From NCBI RefSeq assembly GCF_900102465.1, contig NZ_FNBW01000001.1:124557-188556 (forward strand): 64,000 nucleotides of DNA. Reading direction: 5' to 3'. The DNA comes from Thalassobaculum litoreum DSM 18839 (lineage in GTDB: Bacteria; Pseudomonadota; Alphaproteobacteria; Thalassobaculales; Thalassobaculaceae). The position numbers were made by a program, and so were the translations under genes. The notes under the pieces were generated by a model that saw only the letters and a program-made list of their open reading frames with translations, had not been told where the DNA came from and did no database searches. Of this stretch, positions 17,985 to 26,340 are shown piece after piece; position 1 is the first letter of the stretch, and the number at the start of each line of letters is the position of its first letter.

Positions 17985-18051
17985 CGTCATCCCGGATTTA
18001 TCGTCATGTGTGGACGGCCCCGGATCGGGTCCGGGGTTCGCCGGGATGACG
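17985..18051. repeat. Palindromic intergenic element, family A, copy 2 (short)
   Basis: Outer arms CGTCATCCCGG (17985-17995) and CCGGGATGACG (18041-18051) are perfect inverted repeats. An inner palindrome CCCCGGATCGGGTCCGGGG occupies 18018-18036. It sits between the TauD-like gene and the TPR gene, both on the minus strand. Confidence 0.85.
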
Positions 18052-18079
18052 AGAGTAAGACTTAGGACGAGGAACGGCC

Positions 18080-19087
18080 CTACGCCGCCGGCAGCCAGCT
18101 CGGGGTCTCGTCGGCGTATTCGGGTCCCGGATTGCCGCGCACGGTGGTGCGCCACATCACCCGGTCGGTCGCGTCGCCGTCGAACCAGGTGGCACTGTGG
18201 ATGGTGCAGCGGTTGTCGTAGATCACCAGATCGCCGGCCCGCCATTCCTGGACATAGGCGTAGGGCGCGCTGGTGAAATGGCTCATCAGCTCGTAGACTA
18301 GCCTGGCGCCGTCGCCGTCGACACCCTTCTCCAGGCCGACGATCGGTCCCTCGATCCAGTCGAGCTGGCCGGACTCGCAGAGATACAGCGCCTTCTGCCC
18401 GGTCACCGGGTGGACCCGCACGATCGGCTGGCGCTGGGGCTGCTGCAGCGGGCCGAGCGGCTTCGGCGTCTCCCCGGCCTTCACCGCCAGTTCGGCGCGG
18501 CCGGTGCCCGGCTGCACGTGCAGCGCCTCCATCCCGTCGATCCGCGCCTTCATCGCGTCGGACAGGGCCTCGTAGGCGGAAATGCCGTCGGCATAGAGGG
18601 TCTGGGCCTGGTCGATCGGCGCGGGGTGCACGCAGTAGAACAGCGAGATGTCCGGCGGCGGCCGGCGGTAGCTCTGGTCGGTGTGCCAGCCGCGGCGGTG
18701 CGGGAACTGCACCGGCAGCTTGCCGTCGGCGGTCAGGGCCGGCTCCGGCCGCGCCGGCGGCTTCTGGTTCATCGGTGCTGCGTTGGAGATCACCAGGATC
18801 TCCGGCACCTCCTTGTGCACCCGGTCCAGGATCATGCCGGTCTTGGTGTAGTCCTCGACTTCCGGGCCGAACAGGCGCGACAGGCGCACGAGCTGCGACG
18901 GATCGCGGGCCATGCTGTCGAGACCGGTCAGCAGCATGAAGCCGTGGCCGTCGTAGAACGCCGAGAGCAGGGTATCCGCCTCGGCCTCCAGCGCCTCGAT
19001 CACCTCGGCGTCGGTCGTGGCGCCGGTCACCCGGACATGACGGCCGAAATTGGCCCCCGCGAGCGGCTGCAGATCGAGTTTGGACAT
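18080..19087 (-). CDS. TauD/TfdA-family 2-oxoglutarate/Fe(II) dioxygenase
   Basis: A 335-residue alpha-ketoglutarate-dependent non-haem iron dioxygenase. The iron facial triad is visible as HTD in RGWHTDQSYRRPP and the distal His in IYDNRCTIHSATWF. The 2-oxoglutarate-binding arginine is in MWRTTVRGN. The family hydroxylates taurine, aryloxyacetates, sulfate esters and other small acids, and this substrate is unknown. It starts at ATG 19087. It is a single gene flanked by family A palindromes on both sides and has no adjacent transporter. Confidence 0.9.
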   Translation of the reverse strand: MSKLDLQPLAGANFGRHVRVTGATTDAEVIEALEAEADTLLSAFYDGHGFMLLTGLDSMARDPSQLVRLSRLFGPEVEDYTKTGMILDRVHKEVPEILVISNAAPMNQKPPARPEPALTADGKLPVQFPHRRGWHTDQSYRRPPPDISLFYCVHPAPIDQAQTLYADGISAYEALSDAMKARIDGMEALHVQPGTGRAELAVKAGETPKPLGPLQQPQRQPIVRVHPVTGQKALYLCESGQLDWIEGPIVGLEKGVDGDGARLVYELMSHFTSAPYAYVQEWRAGDLVIYDNRCTIHSATWFDGDATDRVMWRTTVRGNPGPEYADETPSWLPAA

Positions 19088-19194
19088 GGCGCGGTACCCG
19101 TTGGAGAGGAAGGAGGGACAATCTTAGGGCAGGGTGGCTGGCCTGTTCCAGATGGGAACGGTGCTTCGACATATGCGCCGCTCCCTTCGACACG

Positions 19195-19211
19195 CCCCGG
19201 ATTTGATCCGG
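19195..19211. repeat. Short CCGGAT...ATCCGG palindrome
   Basis: CCCGGATTTGATCCGGG is a 17-base palindrome with a three-base centre. The core resembles the inner arms of both palindrome families and may be a degraded copy. It lies upstream of the TauD-like gene. Confidence 0.5.
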
Positions 19212-19245
19212 GCCTCTCAGGGAGAGGCAACCATTTCATTGCTAT

Positions 19246-19358
19246 CGTCACTCCGGCGAGATCCGGGCCACGACCCGGAGGTCGGCCGGGACCCAGACGG
19301 CCGACACGCGGGGTCCCGGCCCGCTCCCGGATCGTGTCCGGGGGCGTCAGGGATGACG
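19246..19358. repeat. Palindromic intergenic element, family A, copy 3
   Basis: Left arm CGTCACTCCGG begins at 19246 and right arm CAGGGATGACG ends at 19358. The block 19271-19291 is identical to 4279-4299 in copy 1. It sits in the 295-base gap between the arsC-like gene and the TauD-like gene, where no coding region is evident. Confidence 0.8.
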
Positions 19359-19382
19359 GGGGAGGGTGGGGACGCGCCGTGC

Positions 19383-19730
19383 CTACAAGATCCCCAGCAC
19401 CGCCTCCGGCGGGCGGCCCATCGCGGCCTTGCCGTCCTTGGCGACGATCGGGCGCTCGATCAGGATCGGGTTGTCCACCATCGCCTTGATCAGCGCCGCC
19501 CGGCCCAGCGACGGGTCGTCCAGTCCCAGCTCCTTGTAGGCGGCTTCCTTGCGGCGCATCGCCGCGCGCGGCTCCAGGCCCATGGCGGTCAGCAGCCGGT
19601 CCAGTTCGGCCGCGCCCGGCGGGGTCTTCAGGTATTCGACAACCTCGGGCTCGATCCCCCGCTCCTGCAGCAGGGCAAGGGTCTGGCGCGACTTGGAACA
19701 GCGCGGGTTGTGATAGATACGAACGGTCAT
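19383..19730 (-). CDS. ArsC-family arsenate reductase-like protein (thioredoxin fold)
   Basis: A 115-residue ArsC/Spx-fold protein. It opens with IYHNPRCSKSRQTLALLQERG, which contains the glutaredoxin-type catalytic cysteine. The substrate-binding arginine lies in LIERPIVAKDGKAAMGRP, the typical ArsC C-terminal motif. GGAG sits six bases before ATG 19730. It would reduce arsenate to arsenite with glutathione and glutaredoxin. There are no arsB or arsH neighbours, so a housekeeping YfgD/ArsC-like role is equally possible. It is divergent from a GNAT gene over 67 bases. Confidence 0.88.
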   Translation of the reverse strand: MTVRIYHNPRCSKSRQTLALLQERGIEPEVVEYLKTPPGAAELDRLLTAMGLEPRAAMRRKEAAYKELGLDDPSLGRAALIKAMVDNPILIERPIVAKDGKAAMGRPPEAVLGIL

Positions 19731-19797
19731 TTCAGTCTCCACAAAGTCCGGCATCCAGAGTAGTCCGGGGGCCGTTCCCAGACCAACGGGTGTTCCC

Positions 19798-20376
19798 ATG
19801 TCCCATGCCGGCCTGCCGATCGAAACCGAGCGCCTGATCCTGCGGCCCTGGCGGGAGTCCGACTTCGCCCCGTTCGCCGCGTTGAACGCTGATCCGGCGG
19901 TGATGGAGTTCTTCCCGGACACCCTCGGCCGGGCGGACAGCGACGCGTTGGCGCTGCGTGTAAAGGAGCGGATCGAGACCGAGGGCCTCGGCTTCTTCGC
20001 CGTGGAGGTGAAGGGCGGCCCGGATTTCATCGGCATGGTCGGGCCGAGCGTGCCGCATTACGGCGCCGAACTTCCGTGCGGTCCCTGCACCGAGGTCGGC
20101 TGGCGCCTGAGCCGGGCGGCCTGGGGCAAGGGCTATGCGAGCGAGGCGGCGTCGGCCTCGCTCGATTTCGCCTTCGGGACGTTGGGCCGGGACGAGGTGG
20201 TGTCCTTCACCGCCGTCCAGAACGAGCGCTCCCAGGCGGTGATGCGCCGCATCGGCATGACCCGGGACGAGAACGGCGATTTCGACCACCCCCTGCTGCC
20301 AGAAGGCCACCGGCTGCTGCGCCACGTGCTCTACCGGATTTCGCGGACGGCCTGGGCGGACCTCAGGTCCCGGTAA
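19798..20376 (+). CDS. GNAT N-acetyltransferase (RimJ/RimL type)
   Basis: A 192-residue GNAT_3 acetyltransferase. IETERLILRPWRESDFAPFAAL is the characteristic N-terminus, and VGWRLSRAAWGKGYASEAASA carries the acetyl-CoA pyrophosphate loop (R/Q-x-x-G-x-G/A). The motif VQNERSQAVMRRIGM is also typical. The acceptor (ribosomal protein alpha-amine, antibiotic or metabolite) cannot be inferred. Its TAA ends at 20376 and the convergent enoyl-CoA hydratase stop begins at 20377, so the two genes abut with no intergenic base. Confidence 0.9.
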   Translation: MSHAGLPIETERLILRPWRESDFAPFAALNADPAVMEFFPDTLGRADSDALALRVKERIETEGLGFFAVEVKGGPDFIGMVGPSVPHYGAELPCGPCTEVGWRLSRAAWGKGYASEAASASLDFAFGTLGRDEVVSFTAVQNERSQAVMRRIGMTRDENGDFDHPLLPEGHRLLRHVLYRISRTAWADLRSR

Positions 20377-21177
20377 CTATGTCCCGGTGAATTGCGGCTC
20401 CCGCTTTTCCAGGAAGGCCCGTACGCCCTCGGCATAGTCGTTGCCGAAGCCGACCTCGCGCTGGATGTCGCGTTCCAGGGCGAGCTGGGTGTCGAGATCG
20501 TTCGACATTGCCGCCCGCATCGCGCGGCGGGTGCGCTGGACCACCCGGGGGGACAGCTTGGCCAGCTTGGAAGCCAGCGCCACCGCCTCGTCCTGCAGCC
20601 TGTCGTCGTCATACACTTTCCACACCAGGCCCCATTTTTCGGCCGTCTCCGCGTCGAGCGGATCGGCGGTCAGGGCGAGGGCAAGCGCGCGGTTCTCGCC
20701 GATCAGCCGCGGCAGGTGGTGGGTCACCCCGGCATCGGGGATCAGCCCGACCCGGCAGAAGCTGACGACGATCTTGGCGGAACGGGCGGCCAGGATGATG
20801 TCGCCGGCCAGGGCCACGCCGACGCCGGCGCCGGCGGCGACGCCGTTCAGGGCGATCACCACCGGCATCTCGATCTGACGCAGGCGGCGGATCAGCGCGT
20901 TGTAATAGATTTCCAGCCCGGCCCCGAGGTCGCGGGTCGGCGGGCCGCTTTCCGGCGGCATTCGAGCGGAGAGATCCTGGCCCGAGCAGAAGGCGCGGTC
21001 GCCGGTGCCGGTCAGGATCAGCGCCTTGGCCGGGTTGTCGCCGCCGGTGACCTCTGCCACGGCGGCGCGCATCTCCTGGTGCACCTGTTCGTTGACGGCA
21101 TTGCGCTTCTCCGGCCGGTCGATCGACAGCCGGGCCACGTCGCCGATGCGCTCCAGGGTGATGGTCTCGAAACTCAT
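20377..21177 (-). CDS. Enoyl-CoA hydratase/isomerase (PaaG-like)
   Basis: A 266-residue crotonase-fold enzyme. The oxyanion-hole segments are FCSGQDLSARM and LNGVAAGAGVGVALAGDI. The region VGLIPDAGVTHHLPRLIG has aspartate rather than glutamate near the usual second acid position, as in PaaG-type isomerases. It may hydrate or isomerise enoyl-CoA, possibly an epoxyphenylacetyl-CoA-like substrate, but no paa genes are nearby. GGGAGGA precedes ATG 21177. The track to 21216 adds a non-conserved leader and is not used. Confidence 0.9.
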   Translation of the reverse strand: MSFETITLERIGDVARLSIDRPEKRNAVNEQVHQEMRAAVAEVTGGDNPAKALILTGTGDRAFCSGQDLSARMPPESGPPTRDLGAGLEIYYNALIRRLRQIEMPVVIALNGVAAGAGVGVALAGDIILAARSAKIVVSFCRVGLIPDAGVTHHLPRLIGENRALALALTADPLDAETAEKWGLVWKVYDDDRLQDEAVALASKLAKLSPRVVQRTRRAMRAAMSNDLDTQLALERDIQREVGFGNDYAEGVRAFLEKREPQFTGT

Positions 21178-21273
21178 GGATCCTCCCAAGGACTGTCCGG
21201 CGGGACGGTTCTTCACCGGATGACGTTTTTCGGGAGCTTAGAGCACGCGGGGGCCGGATAGAACGGTGAGGTT

Positions 21274-21903
21274 TCAGCCCTCGGCGGACTGGGGGTCCGC
21301 GGTGCCTTTCTCGGCATGGGCCAGCTGCATCAGCCGTCGGGCCGCGTCATAAGGCGCTATGTCGCGCAGGGCGCCGAAATCGATCGCGACGGTCGCCTCG
21401 CCCTGTGCCTTGCGGGCGAGCCAGATGTCGATCACCGCCTCGACGCCGCTGATCGCGCCGTCGAACTGCGCGACCCGCGCATAGGCGGGATCGGCGGCGA
21501 CCATCTCCTCCGCCAGGCGCTTGGCGAAGGCGTCGGAGGCGATGACACCGTCATAGACGAACTGGAACTTGGCCCGGGCCTGCCTGGCCCGCTGCAGGGT
21601 CCGCTCGATCTCCGCATCCTGGCGCCTGGCCTGTTCGTACCGGCGGGCCGAGGCGAAGTTGGTGGTCGAGTTCCGCGGTTCGGCCTGCCGACGGGCGCGT
21701 TTGACGGCCTCCTCGAGTCCGTGGCTGCGCTTGGCCAGTTCCTTCAGGTCGTCGCCGCCGACATCCAGCGCGACGCGGCGCTCCATGACCGGATCGATCT
21801 TGGCGGTGACCCCGGCGAGGGCCGACAGACGCCTTTCCCGGAGTTCGGCGATCAGGCCGCGGGCGAAGTCGACGGCCTCGTCGGTGGAAATGCTTTGAAC
21901 CAT
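21274..21903 (-). CDS. Uncharacterised helical/coiled-coil protein
   Basis: A 209-residue protein I do not recognise. It is rich in charged helices: AVDFARGLIAELRERRLSAL, LKELAKRSHGLEEAVKRARRQAE, and RRYEQARRQDAEIERTLQRARQARAKFQF, which looks like a coiled coil. The second half (VIASDAFAKRLAEEMVAADPAYARV) is helical with a few hydrophobics. No signal or membrane segment. It begins 13 bases after the stop of the pentapeptide-repeat gene on the same strand, so the two form a likely operon and might bind each other (inference). Confidence 0.65.
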   Translation of the reverse strand: MVQSISTDEAVDFARGLIAELRERRLSALAGVTAKIDPVMERRVALDVGGDDLKELAKRSHGLEEAVKRARRQAEPRNSTTNFASARRYEQARRQDAEIERTLQRARQARAKFQFVYDGVIASDAFAKRLAEEMVAADPAYARVAQFDGAISGVEAVIDIWLARKAQGEATVAIDFGALRDIAPYDAARRLMQLAHAEKGTADPQSAEG

Positions 21904-21916
21904 GGTGCTTCGCTGT

Positions 21917-23377
21917 CTACTCGGTGGGTTCCGGCAGGCCCTCGGCATCGCGCGTATCCGCCCCGTCGAGCTTCAGCGACGCACACCCGCTGCCGCTGAA
22001 GTCGGCGCGCTGGAGGGTCGCATCCTCCATATCGGTGTTCTTGAGTGACGTCTTGCGGAACTTGGCGTCGTCGAGCTTGGCGGAGCGCAGGCAGGCCTCG
22101 TCGAGGATCGCCTCGTCGAAGGTCGCGTTGGTGGCGTTGGTCGGCCATTTCTGCATGGCGAAGCCGGCGATATCCACCGGTTCCAGGCGGGCCCGCCGCA
22201 TCCGCGCGCCCTTCAGCCGGGCGCGGTGGAGATTGGCGCCGCGCAGGTCGGCGAAGGAAAGGTCGGCGCCGGTCAGGTCGGCGAAGGCCATATCCGCCAT
22301 GATCAGGGAGGCACGGCTGAGCTTGGCGCCGCGCAGGATCGCATAGCGCAGGTTTCCGGCGACCAGGGTGACCTTCTCCAGCTCCTTCTGCGAGAGATCG
22401 ACCCGCTCCAGATCGGCCCGGACACCTTCGCGTCCGCCGGTACGGTAGAACCGCAGATGCAGGTCGAGGATTTCGCGCAGGGACTTGTCCAGGGAGTCCA
22501 GGGTGCGGGGCAGGGTGGCGTTGGAGATCGAGGCGGCGTCCATGTCCACCGCGTCGATCAGCGCCCCGGACAGATCGGCATCGGTGAGGTTGGCGTGGCT
22601 CAGGATCACGTCGGCCAGCATGGCGCCGTTGAGCTTCGCGCCGGTCAGGTTCGCCTCGCTGAGGTCGGAGCCGCCGAGATCCGCCCCGGTCAGGTCGGAA
22701 TGGCTGAGATCGGCCCGGTTCAGCTTCACGTTCCGCAGCACCGAGTCGGTGAAATCGGTCTGCCGCACGAAGGAGTTGGACAGCTTGGCGTCGGTCAGGT
22801 CGGCGTTGCGGATGATCGCGCTGCTGGCGTTGTTGGCGTCGTCCTCGTGGATCCAGGCGGTCAGGTTGCCCCGGTCCCAGTGGAACAGGGTGCCTTCGCG
22901 GAAATCGGCATCGACCATGGAGGAGCCGGTCAGGTTCGCGCCGCGCAGGCAGGAGCCGCGCAGGTCGGCCCGGTCGAGCTGGGCGCCGGTCATCTTGGCG
23001 TCGCGCAGGTCGGCGCAGAAGACCGTCGCGGCCCGTAGGACGGTGCCCGAGAGGTTCGCGCCGCGCAGGCGGGCGGCGGTCAGATCGATATAGCTGAGGT
23101 CGCGGCCGGACAGGTCCCGGCCGCTGAGGTTCTTGAAGGACAGGTTGGCCCGCGTGCCGCCGGCGCGGCCGGCGACGTGTTTCTGATGGGCGGCCAGGAC
23201 CTGCTCGAGCTGTTCGTCGGAGATCTCCTCCAGCCGGTCTTCGACGGTGACCGGGCCCTCGGGGCGCCGCCGGGTCTTCTTCGGCGTCGCGCTCTGTTCG
23301 GTGGCCGCGTCCGGGTCCGCCGGGAGCCAATCGTTATCGTCCATGTCGGTCACGGGATCCTGCGTCGCGGGCGCCAT
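21917..23377 (-). CDS. Pentapeptide-repeat protein with two helix-cap/coil modules
   Basis: About 486 residues, mostly A(D/N)LxX pentapeptides expected to fold into right-handed quadrilateral beta-helices. Two coils are seen, roughly residues 75-290 and 317-480. Each is preceded by a similar helical cap: LEQVLAAHQKHVAGRAGGTR (H64) and LREILDLHLRFYRTGGREG (H307), followed by R-A-(N/D)-L. The N-terminal 45 residues are acidic, then basic, and look disordered. No signal peptide. ATG 23377 is the likely start; ATG 23344 is an alternative. The function is unknown; such proteins can be scaffolds or DNA mimics. A paralogous architecture occurs at 49781-51082. Confidence 0.82.
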   Translation of the reverse strand: MAPATQDPVTDMDDNDWLPADPDAATEQSATPKKTRRRPEGPVTVEDRLEEISDEQLEQVLAAHQKHVAGRAGGTRANLSFKNLSGRDLSGRDLSYIDLTAARLRGANLSGTVLRAATVFCADLRDAKMTGAQLDRADLRGSCLRGANLTGSSMVDADFREGTLFHWDRGNLTAWIHEDDANNASSAIIRNADLTDAKLSNSFVRQTDFTDSVLRNVKLNRADLSHSDLTGADLGGSDLSEANLTGAKLNGAMLADVILSHANLTDADLSGALIDAVDMDAASISNATLPRTLDSLDKSLREILDLHLRFYRTGGREGVRADLERVDLSQKELEKVTLVAGNLRYAILRGAKLSRASLIMADMAFADLTGADLSFADLRGANLHRARLKGARMRRARLEPVDIAGFAMQKWPTNATNATFDEAILDEACLRSAKLDDAKFRKTSLKNTDMEDATLQRADFSGSGCASLKLDGADTRDAEGLPEPTE

Positions 23378-23412
23378 CCCAAGACCGTACCAGAAACCGG
23401 GATAACAAATGA

Positions 23413-24048
23413 TTACGGTTTGCGCAGGACCAGACGCACGAAGCCGGCATCGGATCCGCCGCCCCCACCATGATCGGAGCGTTCCAGCTCCTCGAAGCCG
23501 GCCGCGCGGAAATCGGCGGCGATCGCGTCCGGCAGCACCTCGTACATCGGCCGGTCGGCCGGCGGCGGGCCCTGGCGCAGGGCGACGGAGACGATGCCGC
23601 CCGGTGTCAGCAGCGACGCCACGGCGGCGACCGCCGAGGCGCGGTCGGCGGGCGGGACATGCATCCAAACCGCATTGATCAGGATGAACGGAAACCGCTC
23701 GCCCCGGGCCCGGACCACGGCGAGGTCGGGCAGCCGGTCGTCGATCCATTCGGCGTCCATGTCCGGGAACAGGGTGAGCGCCTGTGCCCGCATGCCGGCC
23801 GAGGGTTCGACGGCGACGACGCGATAGTCCTTGGCCTCGAAGGCGACGGCGTGGGCGCCGCTGCCGGCGCCGATATCCAGCACCGGACCCGGCGGCTTGG
23901 GCAGGATCGCCGCGTGCCGCCGGACCAGCCGTTCGGCGGCACCCGAGCCGGCATAGCGGGGGGCGAGGGTGCCCGCCAGCCGGTCGTAGTCGGCGATCGC
24001 GTCGTCGACGCTGGGAGAGGCGTCGGCTCTGGGGGAAACGTCAGCCAT
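23413..24048 (-). CDS. Class I SAM-dependent methyltransferase
   Basis: A 211-residue methyltransferase. Motif I is VLDIGAGSGAHAVAF, followed by the acidic VVAVEPSAGM. LINAVWMHVPPADR is motif IV-like and LLTPGGIVSVALRQG is motif VI. The end (GGGGSDAGFVRLVLRKP) is typical of UbiE/Methyltransf_11 relatives. Its acceptor is unknown. ATG 24048 overlaps the last eight bases of the upstream RraA-like gene (ATGGCTGA), implying coupled translation. Confidence 0.87.
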   Translation of the reverse strand: MADVSPRADASPSVDDAIADYDRLAGTLAPRYAGSGAAERLVRRHAAILPKPPGPVLDIGAGSGAHAVAFEAKDYRVVAVEPSAGMRAQALTLFPDMDAEWIDDRLPDLAVVRARGERFPFILINAVWMHVPPADRASAVAAVASLLTPGGIVSVALRQGPPPADRPMYEVLPDAIAADFRAAGFEELERSDHGGGGGSDAGFVRLVLRKP

Positions 24049-24769
24049 CGCGCTTCTTGCGCCACTCGGTGTAGCGGGCCTTGGCGGCCTCGTCCGGCGG
24101 ATAGGTGCCGCGCAGCGGCTTGCCGCCGGCGACCTCGGAATAGATGAACTCCTCGTGGATCTCCTGCTCGGCGGCGTCCTTTGCGACCTCGTCGGCCAAG
24201 TGGCGCGGGATGACGACCACGCCGTCGAGGTCGCCGACCAGGATGTCGCCCGGATAGACCGCCACGCCGCCGCAGGCGATCGGCTCGTTCAGGGTCTCGA
24301 CCGCGTGGTGCTTGATCAGGTTGGTCGGCGGCGAGGGGTGCGAATGGTAGGAGGGGATGTCGTACTCGGCGATCTGGTAGCTGTCGCGCAGCCCGCCGTC
24401 GGTGACGATGCCCGCGGCCCCGCGCTTCATCAGCCGGGTGATCAGAATGTTGCCGGCGGACGCGGCCGAGGCGTCGCCGCGGCTGTCCATCACCAGGACA
24501 TGGCCCTCGGGACACGTCTCGATCGCCTTGCGTTGCGGGTGGTCGTAGTCCTGAAACACCGACAGGTCGTCCAGATCCTCGCGCGCCGGGATATAGCGCA
24601 GGGTGAAGGCGGGGCCGACCATGTTGCGGTCATGGGCGGTCGTCAGGCGCCCGACGCCCTGCATGAAGACATTGCGGAAGCCGCGCTTGTACATCTGGGT
24701 CGTCAGCGTCGCGGTGCTGACCGTCGACAGCTTCTCGCGGGTTTCTTCAGACAGGGTGTCGGTGCTCAT
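24041..24769 (-). CDS. RraA/HMG-CHA aldolase-family protein
   Basis: A 242-residue member of the RraA superfamily (annotated variously as ribonuclease activity regulator, demethylmenaquinone methyltransferase-like or HMG/CHA aldolase). The family core is GHVLVMDSRGDASAASAGNI and GAAGIVTDGGLRDSYQI, with the divalent-metal and carboxylate-binding Arg/Asp in GGLRDS, then VYPGDILVGDLDGVVVIP. The length and the C-terminal extension (IYSEVAGGKPLRGTYPPDEA) favour the aldolase/oxaloacetate decarboxylase branch rather than true RraA. GGAGGGG precedes ATG 24769. It overlaps the methyltransferase gene by eight bases. Confidence 0.85.
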   Translation of the reverse strand: MSTDTLSEETREKLSTVSTATLTTQMYKRGFRNVFMQGVGRLTTAHDRNMVGPAFTLRYIPAREDLDDLSVFQDYDHPQRKAIETCPEGHVLVMDSRGDASAASAGNILITRLMKRGAAGIVTDGGLRDSYQIAEYDIPSYHSHPSPPTNLIKHHAVETLNEPIACGGVAVYPGDILVGDLDGVVVIPRHLADEVAKDAAEQEIHEEFIYSEVAGGKPLRGTYPPDEAAKARYTEWRKKRDG

Positions 24770-24935
24770 GGTGCCCCTCCCTAGGGCGGTCATTCTGGTT
24801 GGCGCGATGGCACCACGCGGCGGCGCGGGAGGCAAGGGGCCTGTCCCGCATGACGGCTGCGGCCAGGCAGCCACCGGCTGGACGCGCCGCACGTGCTGCG
24901 CAAGACTGCCGCGCCGTTGTGAACCGGAGGGTGTC

Positions 24936-25949
24936 ATGGAATATCGCACGATGGGCCGTTCCGGCCTGAAGGTCTCGCCGCTCTGCCTGGGGGCGATGAT
25001 GTTCGGCGGGCCGACCCCGGAGGCGGAGAGCAAGGAGATCGTCGCCGCCGCGCGCGATGCCGGGATCAACTTCATCGACACCGCCGACGCCTATAACGGC
25101 GGCGCGAGCGAGGCTGTGGTCGGTCGGGCGATCGCCGAGGGCCGGGACTACTGGGTGCTGGCGACCAAACTCGCCAATCCGCTGGGCGGCGATCCGAACC
25201 GGGGCGGGCTGTCGCGGCGCTGGGTCCACATGGCCTGCGACGCCTCGTTGAAGCGGCTCGGCACCGACGTGATCGACATCTACTACCTCCACAAGGAGGA
25301 CCATTCGACCGACCTGCGCGAGACGGTGATGGCGCTCGGCGACCTGATGAAGGCCGGCAAGATCCGCTATTTCGGCGTGTCCAACTACCGCTCCTGGCGG
25401 GTCGCCGAGATCTGCCGGCTGTGCGACGAGATCGGCATCGACCGGCCGGTGGTCAGCCAGCCCTATTACAACGCGCTGAACCGTATGCCCGAGGTCGAGC
25501 ACCTGCCGGCCTGCAGCCACTACGGCCTGGGTGTGGTGCCCTACAGCCCGCTGGCGCGCGGCATCCTGACCGGCAAATACGCGCCGAACGTCGCGCCGGA
25601 GGAGGGCAGCCGAGCGGGGCGTCAGGACAAGCGCATGATGCAGACCGAATGGCGCCACGAGAGCCTGGAGATCGCCCAGAAGATCAAGGCCCATGCCGAG
25701 GCCAAGGGGGCGACCCCGATCGACCTGGCGGTGCGCTGGGTGCTGAACAACCGGCTGGTCACCGCGACCCTGGCGGGCCCGCGCACCATGGAGCAGTTCC
25801 AGGGCTACCTGAAGGCGCTCGACTACAGCTTCACCGCCGAGGACGAGGCGCTGATCGACGGCCTGGTGATGCCGGGCCATCCGTCGACCCCGGGCTACAA
25901 CGATCCGCAGTATCCGATCGAGGGGCGGGTGCCGAGAGTCAGCGCCTGA
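24936..25949 (+). CDS. Aldo/keto reductase
   Basis: A 337-residue AKR (beta/alpha barrel, NADPH-dependent). YRTMGRSGLKVSPLCLGAMMFGG is the usual N-terminus. The catalytic Asp/Tyr lie in FIDTADAYNGGASE, the Lys in VLATKLANPLGG and the His in YYLHKEDH. Reduces aldehydes or ketones to alcohols; substrate unknown. GGAGG sits five bases before ATG 24936. It is a single gene closed by a clear intrinsic terminator at 25968. Confidence 0.93.
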   Translation: MEYRTMGRSGLKVSPLCLGAMMFGGPTPEAESKEIVAAARDAGINFIDTADAYNGGASEAVVGRAIAEGRDYWVLATKLANPLGGDPNRGGLSRRWVHMACDASLKRLGTDVIDIYYLHKEDHSTDLRETVMALGDLMKAGKIRYFGVSNYRSWRVAEICRLCDEIGIDRPVVSQPYYNALNRMPEVEHLPACSHYGLGVVPYSPLARGILTGKYAPNVAPEEGSRAGRQDKRMMQTEWRHESLEIAQKIKAHAEAKGATPIDLAVRWVLNNRLVTATLAGPRTMEQFQGYLKALDYSFTAEDEALIDGLVMPGHPSTPGYNDPQYPIEGRVPRVSA

Positions 25950-25967
25950 GCACAACGGGGGGATCCG

Positions 25968-25996
25968 AAAGAGGCCCGCACCAGCGGGTCTTTTTT
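25968..25996 (+). terminator. Rho-independent terminator of the aldo/keto reductase gene
   Basis: AAAGAGGCCCGC, loop ACCA, GCGGGTCTTTTT forms a 12-pair stem with two G-U pairs, followed by a T-run ending at 25996. It is the cleanest intrinsic terminator in the window. Confidence 0.85.
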
Positions 25997-26006
25997 CTAT
26001 CCATAT

Positions 26007-26018
26007 AATTAGCTAATT
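26007..26018. promoter_or_regulatory. Candidate ArsR-type operator (AATTAGCTAATT)
   Basis: A perfect 12-base palindrome inside the AT-rich stretch 26003-26026, 16 bases before the ArsR-family start codon. TATAAT at 26004-26009 overlaps it and could be the -10 box. ArsR/SmtB dimers bind such AT-rich inverted repeats over their own promoters, so autoregulation is likely. Confidence 0.6.
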
Positions 26019-26034
26019 TGCTATATCGCGTTCT

Positions 26035-26340
26035 ATGGATGAACTGGTCGAACAGACGAAGGCCCTGGCGAGCGACGTGCGATTGTCGATTCTGGGCTGG
26101 TTGAAGGAGCCGGGACGGCACTTCCCCGATCAGCTTTCGGGCGATCCTGAGGAGGTCGGCGTCTGCGTGTCCCTGATTGCCAAGAAGCTCGGGGTGAGCC
26201 AGCCGACGACCAGCCGGCATCTGGAGCTCCTGCGTCGCGCCGGGTTCGTGAAGGTTCGGCGGATCGCCGGCTGGGCCTTCTACGCGCGCGACGAGGCCGA
26301 ACTCAAAGCCTATCAACGGAGGCTGCATGACACCGTTTGA
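26035..26340 (+). CDS. ArsR-family winged-helix transcriptional regulator
   Basis: A 101-residue ArsR-type repressor. LASDVRLSILGWLKEPGRHFP is the first helix pair. CVSLIAKKLGVSQPTTSRHLELLRRAGFVKVRR is helix-turn-helix plus wing entry, and GWAFYARDEAELKAY is the C-terminal dimer helix. It has Cys in GVCVSL but no obvious multi-Cys metal site, so it may sense a small molecule rather than a metal. Its TGA overlaps the next gene by 14 bases, so regulator and hydrolase are coupled. The palindromic AATTAGCTAATT upstream is its likely operator. Confidence 0.9.
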   Translation: MDELVEQTKALASDVRLSILGWLKEPGRHFPDQLSGDPEEVGVCVSLIAKKLGVSQPTTSRHLELLRRAGFVKVRRIAGWAFYARDEAELKAYQRRLHDTV

